A stretch of 64,000 nt of DNA, from the NCBI RefSeq assembly GCF_000744705.1, contig NZ_JQML01000001.1, forward strand, positions 2,170,001 to 2,234,000, given 5' to 3'. Within the stretch, counting starts at the first letter, position 1, and the number at the start of each line of letters is the position of its first letter. The notes under the pieces were generated by a model that saw nothing but the letters and a program-made list of their open reading frames with translations, was not told the origin of the DNA and did no database searches. This stretch comes from Streptacidiphilus albus JL83. GTDB lineage: Bacteria; Actinomycetota; Actinomycetes; Streptomycetales; Streptomycetaceae. The position numbers and the translations under genes are program-made. This document shows positions 45,624-57,121 of the stretch, piece after piece.

Positions 45624-46658
45624 TTACTTCTCGCTGTCCAGATGTGCCATCTGGGCAGCAATGTACCGGTCGCCCGCGGCCGCACCGGCGGGTACCGCCG
45701 CCTCGACGGCCTGCAGGTCCTCGGCCGTGAGCGTCAGCTCCAGCGCCCCCAGGGCCTCGGTCAGCCGCTCGCGCCGCCGGGCGCCGACCAGCGGGACGAT
45801 GTCCTCGCCCTGGGCCAGCACCCAGGCGATGGCAGTCTGCGCCACGGTCGCGCCCCGGGCCTCGGCGACCGCCCGCAGCGCCTCGACCAGGGCCAGGTTG
45901 GCGTCCACGTTGCCGGCGCCGAAGCGCGGGCTGATGCCGCGGAAGTCGCCGGGCGCGATCGCCCGGTCCGCGCTCCAGTGACCGCTGATCAGCCCCCGGG
46001 AGAGGACGCCGTAGGCGGTGACCCCGATGCCGAGTTCGCGGGCGGTGGGCAGGATCTCCTCCTCGATCCCGCGCGAGATCAGCGAGTACTCGATCTGCAG
46101 GTCCGAGATGGGGTGCACGGCGTGGGCCCGGCGCAGGGTCTCGGCACCCACCTCGGACAGGCCGATGTGGCGCACGTGGCCCGCCTTGACCTGCTCGGCG
46201 ATGGCGCCGACGGTCTCCTCGATCGGAACGGCCGGGTCGAGCCGGGCCGGGCGGTAGATGTCGACGTGGTCGGTGCCGAGTCGGCGCAGGGTGTAGGCGA
46301 GGAAGTTGCGGACGGCCTCGGGACGGGTGTCGTTGCCGTACCAGCCGCCGTCGGCGTCGCGCAGCGCACCGAACTTGACGCTGATGGCGACCTCGTCCCG
46401 GCCGCGTCCGCTGCTGCGCAGGGCGTCGCGGATGAGCAGTTCGTTGTGGCCCATGCCGTAGAAGTCGCCGGTGTCGATGAGGGTCACCCCGGCGTCCATG
46501 GCGGCGTGGAGGGTGGCGACGGACTCGGCCTCGTCGGCCGGGCCGTAGAGGTCGGACATGCCCATCGCGCCCAGGCCGAGGGCGGAGACGCGGGGACCGG
46601 TGCGGCCGAGGCTGCGCTGCGGCATGGGAGCGGGGCTGCTGTTCGGGGTGGCGTTCAT
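45624..46658 (-). CDS. aldo/keto reductase (AKR)
   Basis: A 344-residue NADPH-dependent reductase. Catalytic Asp and Tyr stand in LIDTGDFYGMGHNELLI, Lys in ISVKFGALRD; the usual His of the active site falls where VDIYRPARLD is written, so this position is Pro/Ala rather than YQxH, as in some AKR13-type enzymes (YRPAR). The NADP loop is GARRRERLTEAL. The ATG at 46658 gives family length. It is first gene of an operon with tetR; the promoter and operator lie at 46697-46740. It probably detoxifies an aldehyde or ketone. Confidence 0.92.
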   Translation of the reverse strand: MNATPNSSPAPMPQRSLGRTGPRVSALGLGAMGMSDLYGPADEAESVATLHAAMDAGVTLIDTGDFYGMGHNELLIRDALRSSGRGRDEVAISVKFGALRDADGGWYGNDTRPEAVRNFLAYTLRRLGTDHVDIYRPARLDPAVPIEETVGAIAEQVKAGHVRHIGLSEVGAETLRRAHAVHPISDLQIEYSLISRGIEEEILPTARELGIGVTAYGVLSRGLISGHWSADRAIAPGDFRGISPRFGAGNVDANLALVEALRAVAEARGATVAQTAIAWVLAQGEDIVPLVGARRRERLTEALGALELTLTAEDLQAVEAAVPAGAAAGDRYIAAQMAHLDSEK

Positions 46659-46696
46659 GGCGGTCAGATGTCCTTTCGGCGGGGGGTGATAAGACA

Positions 46697-46740
46697 ACTA
46701 TGCACGATGGACTGACAGATTTCAATATCTGTCAGTCCAT
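46697..46740 (-). promoter_or_regulatory. promoter with perfect 14-bp inverted-repeat operator for the AKR-tetR operon
   Basis: ATGGACTGACAGAT (46707-46720) is repeated inverted and perfect at 46727-46740 with a 6-base spacer. On the minus strand TTGAAA (46725-46720) and CATAGT (46702-46697) are spaced 17 bases, a good sigma-70/HrdB-like promoter, so the operator covers the -35 and spacer. A TetR dimer binding here would block transcription. It also lies 72 bases before lipB on the other strand. Confidence 0.85.
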
Positions 46741-46812
46741 ATCCGATACGGCGCCCCCGGCAGTCGTACAGTTGCCACGAGGCAGGAGAGCGACCATGAA
46801 GGGGCGGCGAGG

Positions 46813-47631
46813 GTGAGCAGCGAGCTGCGTTTTGTGCACCTGGGGATAGGCGAGCGGGCAGTGCCGTACGAGGAGGCCCTGGCGGAGCAGCTGCGGCTGC
46901 ACGCCCTCCGGGTGGCCGACGAGATCCCGGACACCGTCCTGCTGCTGGAGCACCTGCCGGTCTACACGGCCGGCCGGCGCACCCGCCCCGAGGACCGGCC
47001 GCTGGACGGCACCCCGGTGGTGGAGGTGACCCGGGGCGGCGAGATCACCTGGCACGGCCCCGGCCAGCTGATCGGCTACCCGATCGTCAAGCTCGCCGAA
47101 CCGCTGGACGTGGTCGCCTACGTGCGCCGGCTGGAGGAGGCACTGATCCGAGCCTGCGCCGACTTCGGCGTCGGGACCACCCGGATCGAGGGGCGCAGCG
47201 GCGTCTGGGTACTCGGCCAGGAGCTGCCCGGCGCGGTCGTGGACGAGGACAAGGTCGTCAACATCGGCGCGCTCACCCTGCGGATGGGCGCCAAGCTGGG
47301 CCTGGACCCGCGCCTGGCCGGCCCCGAGTACGCGCCCTCCAACGCCGGGCAGCGCGGCGACGACCGCAAACTCACCGCCATCGGGGTGCGGGTCGCCCGG
47401 GGCGTGACCATGCACGGCTTCGCGCTCAACTGCGACCCCGACATGACCTGGTTCGACCGGATCATTCCCTGCGGCATCCGTGACGCGGGCGTCGGCTCGC
47501 TCAGCACCGAGCTGGGTCGGGACGTCCCGGTCGCCGAGGCGCTGCCGGTCGTGGAGCGGCACCTGCGCGAGGTGCTGCAGTCATCCGGCACGGCCGCCGC
47601 CGCGCCCCGGGTCGAGCCCGCCGCCGTCTGA
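46813..47631 (+). CDS. lipB: lipoyl(octanoyl) transferase
   Basis: A 272-residue enzyme moving octanoyl groups from acyl carrier protein to lipoyl domains. [18 protein letters not shown] is the LipB signature; Lys in KLTAIGV and Cys220 in IPCGI form the catalytic dyad. A 25-residue insert ([21 protein letters not shown]) sits before the Lys motif and appears lineage-specific. The GTG at 46813 follows a purine-rich GGCGAGG. lipA lies 254 bases downstream. Its targets include the E2 encoded at 30418. Confidence 0.95.
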   Translation: MSSELRFVHLGIGERAVPYEEALAEQLRLHALRVADEIPDTVLLLEHLPVYTAGRRTRPEDRPLDGTPVVEVTRGGEITWHGPGQLIGYPIVKLAEPLDVVAYVRRLEEALIRACADFGVGTTRIEGRSGVWVLGQELPGAVVDEDKVVNIGALTLRMGAKLGLDPRLAGPEYAPSNAGQRGDDRKLTAIGVRVARGVTMHGFALNCDPDMTWFDRIIPCGIRDAGVGSLSTELGRDVPVAEALPVVERHLREVLQSSGTAAAAPRVEPAAV

Positions 47632-47805
47632 CTGTCTCCGCCGCCGGCTGAAGTCCACGGCCGTCCGATGCCTTCGGGGCCGTCCGAGCCGGCCCGCAGC
47701 ACGGGTATCGGCCACGGGAATCACCTGCCGGGGGCGACTGTTGCCCCCAATGGGTTCCTCCACCCGCCGACCGCCCTTCGATAGGACGTGCCAGGGGCGG
47801 AAGAA

Positions 47806-47821
47806 CCTGTGAAAGCACAGG
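47806..47821 (+). promoter_or_regulatory. small perfect hairpin CCTGTG-AAAG-CACAGG upstream of lipA
   Basis: A 6-bp stem with a 4-base loop, 65-80 bases before the lipA start. A very similar hairpin follows lipA at 48866. Either transcript structure or a protein site; unproven. Confidence 0.4.
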
Positions 47822-47885
47822 CGTACCCTGGGGGCACCGCCTGACCAACGAAATGGCCAAACGCCAACTTAGAGGGAGCCGCTAC

Positions 47886-48842
47886 GTGTCCGCTGTCGCG
47901 CCCGACGGCCGGAAGATGCTGCGTCTGGAGGTCCGCAACAGCGAGACCCCCATCGAGCGCAAGCCGGAGTGGATCAAAACCCGGGCGAAGATGGGTCCCG
48001 AGTACACCGCCCTCCAGTCCCTGGTGAAGCGCGAAGGCCTGCACACCGTGTGCCAGGAGGCCGGGTGTCCCAACATCTTCGAATGCTGGGAGGACCGCGA
48101 GGCCACCTTCCTCATCGGCGGCGACCAGTGCACCCGGCGCTGCGACTTCTGCCAGATCGACACCGGCAAGCCGGCCGACTTCGACCGTGACGAGCCGCGC
48201 CGGGTCGCCGAGTCCGTGCTGACCATGGACCTCAACTACGCCACCATCACCGGCGTGGCCCGCGACGACCTGGAGGACGGCGGCGCCTGGCTGTATGCCG
48301 AGACGGTCCGCCAGATCCACGCCGTGACCGCCGGCCGGGAGACCGGGCGCACCGGCGTCGAGCTGCTGATCCCCGACTTCAACGCGGTGCCGGAGCAGCT
48401 GGCCGAGGTCTTCTCCTCCCGCCCGCAGGTGCTGGCGCACAACGTCGAGACGGTGCCCCGGATCTTCAAGCGCATCCGCCCCGGCTTCCGCTACGAGCGC
48501 TCGCTCAAGGTGATCACCGAGGCCCGCGCGGTGGAGCTGGTCACCAAGTCGAACCTGATCCTGGGCATGGGCGAGACCCGCGAGGAGGTCAGCGAGGCGC
48601 TGCGGGACCTGCACGAGGCCGGCTGCGAGCTGATCACCATCACCCAGTACCTGCGCCCCTCGCCCAGGCACCACCCCGTGGAGCGCTGGGTCAAGCCGCA
48701 GGAGTTCGTCGAGCTGCAGCAGGAGGCCGAGGAGATCGGCTTCGCGGGCGTCATGTCCGGTCCACTGGTCCGCTCCTCCTACCGCGCCGGCCGCCTGTAC
48801 CGGCAGGCACTGGAGCACCGGAGCGCGACCGCCACCGTCTGA
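47886..48842 (+). CDS. lipA: lipoyl synthase
   Basis: A 318-residue radical SAM enzyme inserting two sulfurs into octanoyl groups. The auxiliary cluster cysteines are Cys56, Cys61 and Cys67 ([13 protein letters not shown]) and the radical SAM cluster is Cys82, Cys86, Cys89 (CTRRCDFC). The GTG at 47886 ([17 protein letters not shown]) has AGAGGGAG 8 bases upstream and matches the N-terminus I remember for Streptomyces LipA, so I prefer it to the ATG at 47853. With lipB it completes endogenous lipoate synthesis; both clusters need Fe-S assembly proteins such as that at 12738. Confidence 0.97.
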   Translation: MSAVAPDGRKMLRLEVRNSETPIERKPEWIKTRAKMGPEYTALQSLVKREGLHTVCQEAGCPNIFECWEDREATFLIGGDQCTRRCDFCQIDTGKPADFDRDEPRRVAESVLTMDLNYATITGVARDDLEDGGAWLYAETVRQIHAVTAGRETGRTGVELLIPDFNAVPEQLAEVFSSRPQVLAHNVETVPRIFKRIRPGFRYERSLKVITEARAVELVTKSNLILGMGETREEVSEALRDLHEAGCELITITQYLRPSPRHHPVERWVKPQEFVELQQEAEEIGFAGVMSGPLVRSSYRAGRLYRQALEHRSATATV

Positions 48843-48865
48843 CCGGCGTCCCTCGGGGCACGGAT

Positions 48866-48881
48866 GTGTGCAAAAGCACAC
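48866..48881 (+). promoter_or_regulatory. small perfect hairpin GTGTGC-AAAA-GCACAC downstream of lipA
   Basis: Sister of the hairpin before lipA: the core TGTG(C)AAAAGCACA is nearly the same. It lies 20 bases before a -35 element. Confidence 0.4.
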
Positions 48882-48900
48882 GTAGAGGATTCATCAGGGT

Positions 48901-48929
48901 TTGACCCCGGGGTCACCGACCGGTAACAC
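48901..48929 (+). promoter_or_regulatory. sigma-70-like promoter TTGACC-N17-TAACAC
   Basis: TTGACC at 48901-48906 and TAACAC at 48924-48929 are separated by 17 bases, about 145 bases before the small protein gene at 49074. Confidence 0.6.
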
Positions 48930-49073
48930 AATGTGGTGAGGATGGAGTGGCGGCCGCGGAACGGGGAGTTCCCCTCCGGGGGCCGCGCCGCCACCTTCCT
49001 CCGTACGGCGCCGCCGCCGTACGGCACCGCACCTTCGCCAGTAGCAGTAGCACGACCACAAGGGGAGTGGTTC

Positions 49074-49268
49074 ATGATGCAGCCGCAGTTCACCGGGATC
49101 ATCAGGCGGTCGCTGCTCAGCGGCGCCCTCCGCCGGGCCGAGTCCGTGCTGCTCAGCAGCGGTCAGCAGACCGCGCGCCGCAACGCCTGGGACTCCGTCT
49201 GCGAGAACCGGCGTCTCGCCCGTGACCGGCAGGAGAGCGAGCGGGTGCTGCTCCGCGCCACCCGCTGA
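49074..49268 (+). CDS. small conserved hypothetical protein (64 aa)
   Basis: A 64-residue basic protein, MMQPQFTGIIRRSLLSGALR followed by AESVLLSSGQQTARRNAWDS and an Arg-rich tail. A GGGGAG lies six bases before the ATG at 49074, which decides the start over longer frames. A protein of this kind sits between lipA and a DUF4191 gene in related chromosomes as far as I recall. The amphipathic helix and basic tail suggest binding to membrane or nucleic acid, but no function is known. Confidence 0.78.
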   Translation: MMQPQFTGIIRRSLLSGALRRAESVLLSSGQQTARRNAWDSVCENRRLARDRQESERVLLRATR

Positions 49269-49371
49269 TCCACCCCGCGACGGGCTCCGAGATCACAAAG
49301 AGATCGACCCGAGACAGATGCGGCCCCCCGGCCTTGGGCAACGGGGGTCGCGGACACGTACGATGAGCCAC

Positions 49372-50055
49372 ATGGCGAGGCAGGAAACCACCGACGAAAA
49401 CCCCGGACGGCTCAAGCAGATCCGTCTGGCGTACACCATGACCAAGCGGGTCGACCCGAAGATCGGTCTCATCACCGCCGGCATCGGGATCGGCACCTTC
49501 GCGGTGCTCCTCATTGTCGGCTTCGCGATCGGACACCCGATCTACCTGGGCATCCTGGGCTTCGTGCTCGGTCTGCTGGGTGCGGTCATCATCTTCGGCC
49601 GCAGGGCCGAGAAGGCCGCCTTCGGTCAGATGGAGGGCCAGCCCGGCGCTGCGGCGGCCGTGCTGAACAACATCAAGCGCGGCTGGAGCGTCACCCCCGT
49701 GGTGGCGGCGACCCGGCAGCAGGACGCGATCCACCGTGCGGTGGGGCGTCCCGGCATCGTGCTGGTGGCCGAGGGCAATGTGAACCGGCTGCGCCCGATG
49801 CTGGCCGAGGAGAAGCGGAAGATGAACCGGGTGGTCGGCAACGTCCCGGTGATCGACATCATCGTCGGCGACGGCGAGGGCCAGATCCCGCTGAAGAAGC
49901 TGCACATGCATCTGACCAAGATGCCGCGCACGCTCCCCGCCTCCCAGGTCACGCAGATCAACGACCGACTGCGTGCGTTGGGCGACCTGATGAGCAACGC
50001 GCCGATCCCGAAGGGTCCGATGCCCAAGGGCGCACGGATGCCCAAGGGACGCTGA
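49372..50055 (+). CDS. DUF4191 membrane protein
   Basis: A protein of about 227 residues of the actinobacterial DUF4191 family: ENPGRLKQIRLAYTMTKRVDPKIG is the family start, two adjacent membrane helices follow (about residues 35-55 and 58-78), then a cytosolic domain with RPGIVLVAEGNVNRLRPMLAEEK and a C-terminal PKGPMPKGARMPKGR repeat. The function is unknown. ATG 49372 (MARQETTDE) fits better than ATG 49363. It is followed by a terminator and the convergent RDD gene. Confidence 0.88.
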   Translation: MARQETTDENPGRLKQIRLAYTMTKRVDPKIGLITAGIGIGTFAVLLIVGFAIGHPIYLGILGFVLGLLGAVIIFGRRAEKAAFGQMEGQPGAAAAVLNNIKRGWSVTPVVAATRQQDAIHRAVGRPGIVLVAEGNVNRLRPMLAEEKRKMNRVVGNVPVIDIIVGDGEGQIPLKKLHMHLTKMPRTLPASQVTQINDRLRALGDLMSNAPIPKGPMPKGARMPKGR

Positions 50056-50092
50056 CCTCACCGGTCGACCACTCCCCCACCGGAAACTCCAC

Positions 50093-50135
50093 GGCCCCGG
50101 CCGCGACTCCTCCTCCGAGGAGCGCGACCGGGGCC
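50093..50135. terminator. 13-bp hairpin terminator
   Basis: GGCCCCGGCCGCG pairs with CGCGACCGGGGCC (one G-T wobble); the loop contains a further CTCCTC/GAGGAG pairing. It lies between convergent DUF4191 and RDD genes. Confidence 0.75.
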
Positions 50136-50225
50136 GCTTCACTGCTCTGTGCTGCTCTGTCGGCTCCGCTCGCCGCCCGGCCGGTTCCGCCGTCCCCACC
50201 GGCTGCCCCTGATGACGCGACAGCG

Positions 50226-50696
50226 TCAGATCCGGACCTCGACGGTGGCCACGGCCTTGTCGTGCAGGCCGCGGCCGTCGCGGTCCCAGATCAGCGCCGG
50301 AATGGCCAGCAGCAGCAGCACGGTGCGCAGCGCCACCTGCGGGATGCTCGGGCGTCCGCCGTCCAGCCGGATCAGCCGCAGGCCGAGCAGCCGCTTGCCG
50401 GGCGTGCTGCCGATGGTGGCCAGGGTGAGCACGCTCATGACGAAGAAGACGAACATCGTCCAGTAGTTGGCGGCGAGCGGGTTGCGGTGCGCGATCAGCC
50501 CGTAGGCGATGAGCGCGCAGAGCCACCAGTCGATGACGATCGCCAGCAGTCGGCGGCCGGTCGACGCGATCGATCCGGTGCCCTCCTCGGGCAGGCCCAG
50601 CCGGCGGCCCCGGTAGCCGAAGTCGTCACCCTGCCGCTCGGGGTCTATCTGCGGGCCTTCGATCCACGAGCCGAGAATCTTTCTGCTGTCTTCCAC
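50226..50696 (-). CDS. RDD-family membrane protein
   Basis: A 156-residue protein with a hydrophilic 45-residue N-terminus and a three-helix RDD domain: ASTGRRLLAIVIDWWLC carries the Arg and Asp of the RDD motif, and TIGSTPGKRLLGLRLIRLDG is the second conserved block. RDD proteins may be small ion or metabolite transporters. It converges on DUF4191 and diverges from glnA. Confidence 0.9.
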   Translation of the reverse strand: MEDSRKILGSWIEGPQIDPERQGDDFGYRGRRLGLPEEGTGSIASTGRRLLAIVIDWWLCALIAYGLIAHRNPLAANYWTMFVFFVMSVLTLATIGSTPGKRLLGLRLIRLDGGRPSIPQVALRTVLLLLAIPALIWDRDGRGLHDKAVATVEVRI

Positions 50697-51007
50697 GGAT
50701 CCACAGTATCCGGCCGTGGTTGCCGCTTTCGTCCGCGGGGGTGGAGTGCGGGTGTGAGGTGATCCGGAGCGGGAAAGAGGTATAGACCACCCTCCTGGGA
50801 GTGAACCGTGGACACCACGGTCACCCCCTCGGAGGCCAGGAACCGCAAGGGTTTTCCGGTCATTGACCTGCTGCGCTTAACATGCGTGAAACATTAGGGT
50901 CACGACTGGGAAACGGCCGGTTCCTATCGTGGCCAGCACCGGTGCCGCCGGCGGGACCGGCGGCTCCGAACCCGCAATCCTGGCGCCCGCCGGGTCGAGG
51001 AGGATGG
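50697..51007. other. intergenic region between RDD and glnA containing the glnA promoter
   Basis: 311 bases without a gene; it contains two GlnR boxes, the promoter and the leader of glnA, and the promoter of the divergent RDD gene. GGAGG (50996-51002) is the glnA ribosome-binding site. Confidence 0.75.
50877..50914 (+). promoter_or_regulatory. two GlnR boxes in the glnA promoter
   Basis: Box 1 is TTAAC-N6-GAAAC (50877-50892) and box 2 is GTCAC-N6-GAAAC (50899-50914). Both fit the actinobacterial GlnR consensus gTnAc-n6-GaAAc, and they are 22 bases apart, two helical turns, as in known GlnR operators. They predict activation of glnA by GlnR under nitrogen limitation. Confidence 0.85.
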
Positions 51008-52423
<1,416 letters not shown>

Positions 52424-52732
52424 AACCGGCAAGCGGCCTACCTGCCGGGATCACCGATAGATGGCCTCTGACCTGCAAAGATACCTCTCATCGTCTCTCA
52501 TTGAATCGCAGTGATTCTCGTCCTCTTGTGCACCCGATGTGCACCGGCGTCCGGGATACCTGATTCACCGTCAGATATGAGGACCTAGCAAAGCCCCGCT
52601 GTTCTCGATACAGAGAGTGGCGGGGCACGCTTCTTTGGTGGCGTGGGCGCTGGGCACCTGGTCCTGATGGGCATCTGTCCAGGTATCCCAAAATTGGTGG
52701 CGCCCAGGTCGGCGGCCTCTCATTCTGGACCC
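52424..52732. other. junction between the glnA core block and the accessory island
   Basis: 309 bases without a gene and of lower GC. CCGGCA and TGCCGG (52426-52448) could form a weak glnA terminator, and GCCCCGC...GCGGGGC (52593-52626) a second hairpin. The stretch at 52460-52560 includes GTGCACCCGATGTGCAC. No tRNA or integrase is seen. Confidence 0.5.
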
Positions 52733-53386
52733 ATGGACGATGACGACGATCTCCTCAATCTCCCAAGACCTCAAGGGAAGTTCGCCGAGATGGTCACTTT
52801 CGGGGAGTGCCATGAGGACGATTTCGATATCGCGAGCGGTTACATCCGGGTCGCTGAGATCGCCGCGCGTGACTGGATCCGCAACGGTGGCTCGCCTATC
52901 GGCACGGCCATCCCGATCCTCTACAACTACAGGCACGGCATCGAGCTCTCTCTCAAGGCGGCGATCAGGATGGCCGCCGACTGCTTGCGGCGGGACAGCT
53001 TCACTGCGGAGAACCTGGCTTCCGAGGTGATCGACGAAAAGCTCCACACCCACAACATCAAGAAGTTGGCCGACCTGCTGGACCAGTACATGGGTTACCT
53101 GGAGCCGGGTTCCACTTCCGGGCGCCTCGACAAGGCCGAGCGGGAACTGGTGCTCTGGCTCGACAGCGAGGACCAGACCGGGGAGACGTTCCGGTACGCC
53201 ACGGTCGGCCGCGGCAACCGCAGCCGCCCGGCACGTCCGGACACAGTGCACTTCAACTTCTACGAGGTGGTGAACGGACTCCACAAGCTCGCATACATGC
53301 TCTACGCGGGCTACTCCGGGTATCTGGAACATCTTGCCGACATGCAGTCCGAGTACGAATCCGAGATGGAGCAGTTCGGACCGTGA
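52733..53386 (+). CDS. hypothetical protein, possibly HEPN-like helical domain
   Basis: A 217-residue acidic, mostly helical protein starting MDDDDDLLNLPRPQGKF. The middle reads YNYRHGIELSLKAAIRMAAD and LHTHNIKKLADLLDQYMGYL, a pattern (charged helix with RH..EL..K, then H-x-x-x-x-L) that resembles HEPN-type RNase or nucleotide-binding domains of defence genes, but the canonical Rx4-6H motif is not clear. GC content is lower than in the core. It is followed 115 bases later by another accessory gene; the two may belong together. Confidence 0.6.
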   Translation: MDDDDDLLNLPRPQGKFAEMVTFGECHEDDFDIASGYIRVAEIAARDWIRNGGSPIGTAIPILYNYRHGIELSLKAAIRMAADCLRRDSFTAENLASEVIDEKLHTHNIKKLADLLDQYMGYLEPGSTSGRLDKAERELVLWLDSEDQTGETFRYATVGRGNRSRPARPDTVHFNFYEVVNGLHKLAYMLYAGYSGYLEHLADMQSEYESEMEQFGP

Positions 53387-53501
53387 CCCTGTTGTCTACG
53401 CGTGCGGCCGGGCCGGGGAAGCAGCGGCCAGTTACCAAGTCATGCCCTGTCGTCCTGGCCGGCCGCAGTATGGCACCGAACCGATACGGCGGAGCACGCT
53501 G

Positions 53502-54460
53502 ATGAGCAGGTCGAGCAAGACGAAGCAGGCCACCGCGTCCCAGGCCCCGGAGGGCTGGAGGCTGTGGCACCACCCCGACCTCACCTCGTCCGGGTGGGAG
53601 TTCCTGCTCTACAGCAACTCGGCGATCCGGGGAACGCCCTACTACGGCTCACCCGAGACGCTGGGCCCCTACGTCCTCTTCCCCACCGGGGCAGACACCG
53701 ACGGGCACCTGGCCACCGCGCAGCTCACCGTTCGCATCCTGCACTCGCACCCGCTGCCCGGCTGGCAGGTCGATCCGGCTGAGCTGGCACCCAGCGACCC
53801 CGCGTACAAGGGCACCGCAGAGTGGTATACCGCGCAGAGCAGCGACGAGGAGTTGGCCTCGCTGCTGGCCCTGGCCCTGGGAATCCGTCTTCGCTCGGGC
53901 GGGATGGTCCGGCAGTTCCGCTTCGGCCCAGACGAGGACCCAGCCGGTGAGCCGGCCTTCCACGACCACCGCCCGCCGGTCCTGCCCCACACCCCGAGCC
54001 GTCGCACTCAGGTACCCGGTCGCAGCGGCGAGGACGTCCCGCTGAGCGAGGGCCTGGAACTGCTGGGCCTGTACCCGCAGCTGACACCGACGGAAGCGGT
54101 CGCCCTGGTCAAGGCGGCCAAGCACTTCGCCGATGCGCTCTGGGTCGCGAACAGCGACCCTGAACAGACATGGCTGCGCCTGGTGACCGCGATCGAGGTG
54201 CTGGCTGATCTGGAGAAGGCGGACACCGCGGACCCGTCGGTGCTCTTCGCAGCGAAGTTCGAGGGCTCGGCTGAGCTGATTCGTGCCGCTGGTGGCGAGA
54301 GCGTCCTGGCCCAGGTTGCCGAGGAAGTCACCCGGGTGGACGGAGCCACGAGGAAGTTCCTCGGCTTCGTGGCCAAGTATGCCCCGGGGCCACCGACCGG
54401 CGTGCGGCCGAAGGATGAGGACTACCGGGTCGAGTGGGATCGACTCGGCAAGGCCATGGC
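53502..54460 (+). pseudogene. 5' part of an accessory gene split by the transposon
   Basis: The first 319 codons of a 407-residue gene of unknown family, starting at ATG 53502 with GGAG eight bases upstream. The N-terminus (WRLWHHPDLTSSGWEFLLY) looks globular; the middle (LTPTEAVALVKAAKHFADAL, WLRLVTAIEVLADLEK) is helical, resembling Apea/HEPN-type proteins that count cells or sense RNA in defence loci (weak). The transposon entered in codon 320; reading continues into the element for only eight codons before a stop. Joining 54460 to 57935 restores the frame exactly. Confidence 0.75.
54453..54460 (+). repeat. target-site duplication, left copy (GCCATGGC)
   Basis: GCCATGGC flanks the left end of the transposon and recurs at 57927-57934. 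It is itself a palindrome, so an exact boundary shift of a few bases cannot be excluded. Confidence 0.8.
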
Positions 54461-54523
54461 TGTTGAGCGACGTTCGTTGTGGTGATGACGGCGTCATTGG
54501 TTTTGGTGCTGGGCAGCGACGGG

Positions 54524-54556
54524 AAGGGCCGGTCCGACGGAGTCGGACCGGCCCTT
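54524..54556. terminator. 15-bp perfect hairpin inside the transposon left end
   Basis: AAGGGCCGGTCCGAC pairs perfectly with GTCGGACCGGCCCTT around GGA; it ends ATPase transcription and insulates from the split host gene. Confidence 0.87.
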
Positions 54557-54580
54557 GTGTTCATGTCGCCGCGGTGATGC

Positions 54581-55393
54581 TCACTCTGTCGTGACTTCGG
54601 CGACAGCGGCGCGTGCTGACGCCTCGTCGACGATGGTCTTGTTCTGGACGAAGACGTCGAGCAGGGCCTGGACGGCAAGATTGTTGACCGCGCGGGGCAG
54701 TCCGCGCCCGGTGGTGTGGATCAGTTGGACGGCGTCATCGGAGAACAGCGGGTCGGACCGGCCGGCCAGGGCGAGGTGGTGTTTGAGGTAGCTGCCGGTC
54801 TCCTCGCCGGTCATCGGGGGCATCGCGAACCGCAGCGCGATCCGCTGGTCCAGCGCGGCCATGGTGCCCATCTTGATTCTCCTGCGCAGGGTGGGCTGGC
54901 CGATCAGCAGGCAGGCGAACGGCGACGCGGAGTCCATGTCCTGGTTGGTGAGCATCCGCACCGACTCCAACTGGTCGTGGCTCAGCAGGTGGGCCTCGTC
55001 GAGCACCAGGACGGGGACGCGGCCGCGCTCGGCGCGTTCGGTGGCCAGCGCGTCGGCGGCCTGCGGGATCAGCGCGGCAGTATGCGGGTGCGGGCTGCCG
55101 CCCAGCGCGGAGACGATCGCGCGGTGGATCCCGCGCGAGCCCACGGCGGGGTTGCCCAGGTAGATGACCTGATGGCGGACCGGGTCCAGAGCTGCCAGGG
55201 CGGCGCGGACAGCGACGGTCTTGCCCGCGCCGACCTCCCCGGTGACCACCCCGATCGCGCGCTCCGCGACCGCCCAGCTGATCCGGGCCACCGCCTCAGC
55301 ATGCGCGCCGTGACGGTGCAGAGCCCCAGGGGCCAGGCTCTTGCCGAACGGCATCTTGGTGAAGCCGAAGTACTGCTGCAGGCGCTCGATCAC
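54581..55393 (-). CDS. ExeA/TniB-like AAA ATPase of the transposon
   Basis: A 270-residue AAA+ protein: FGFTKMPFGKSLAPGALHRH is the ExeA-like start, Walker A VVTGEVGAGKT (residues about 49-59), Walker B VPVLVLDEAHLL, sensor FACLLIGQPTLRRRI. Such ATPases (TniB, TnsC, IstB-like) select target DNA and activate the partner integrase. Its start overlaps the small-gene stop by four bases (ATGA), so it is translationally coupled. It is the last gene of the element's operon. Confidence 0.9.
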   Translation of the reverse strand: MIERLQQYFGFTKMPFGKSLAPGALHRHGAHAEAVARISWAVAERAIGVVTGEVGAGKTVAVRAALAALDPVRHQVIYLGNPAVGSRGIHRAIVSALGGSPHPHTAALIPQAADALATERAERGRVPVLVLDEAHLLSHDQLESVRMLTNQDMDSASPFACLLIGQPTLRRRIKMGTMAALDQRIALRFAMPPMTGEETGSYLKHHLALAGRSDPLFSDDAVQLIHTTGRGLPRAVNNLAVQALLDVFVQNKTIVDEASARAAVAEVTTE

Positions 55394-55585
55394 CGCGTCA
55401 CCTGCGCGTTCGCGGCCCGCTGCAGGGCGTCGGCCCGGTCGAACAGGGCGAAGGCCAGACGCGCGGCGGTGAACACGGCCTGGTCGGCCAACTCGGTGTC
55501 ACGGAGCTTCGCGCGCTGGCAGACACGGTCGGCCAGGTCCAGCGCCCGAGTCGACAGCTCCCAGGCCCGGTCCAGTGCTTGCAGG

Positions 55586-55596
<11 letters not shown>
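55390..55596 (-). CDS. 68-aa helical protein between transposase and ATPase genes
   Basis: A 68-residue helical protein (LQALDRAWELSTRALDLADR, DTELADQAVFTAARLAFALF). It starts inside the last codons of the integrase gene (11-base overlap) and its stop overlaps the ATPase start, so it is made in the same operon. I know no function; it could be an accessory bridging the integrase and ATPase, comparable in place to small TniQ-like or Xre parts of other elements, without sequence evidence. Confidence 0.65.
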
Positions 55597-57052
<1,456 letters not shown>

Positions 57053-57121
57053 GCCGGGCCGGCGACCGAAGGCGGCCGCCAGTCCCGGCCCACCACCCTC
57101 GCCCGCCCCACCGGCCCCGCA

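Noticed and set aside
52440..52580. tRNA gene or att site at the island junction
   Set aside because: No cloverleaf or TPsiC-like GGTTCGA segment was found, and no matching copy at the other end of the window.
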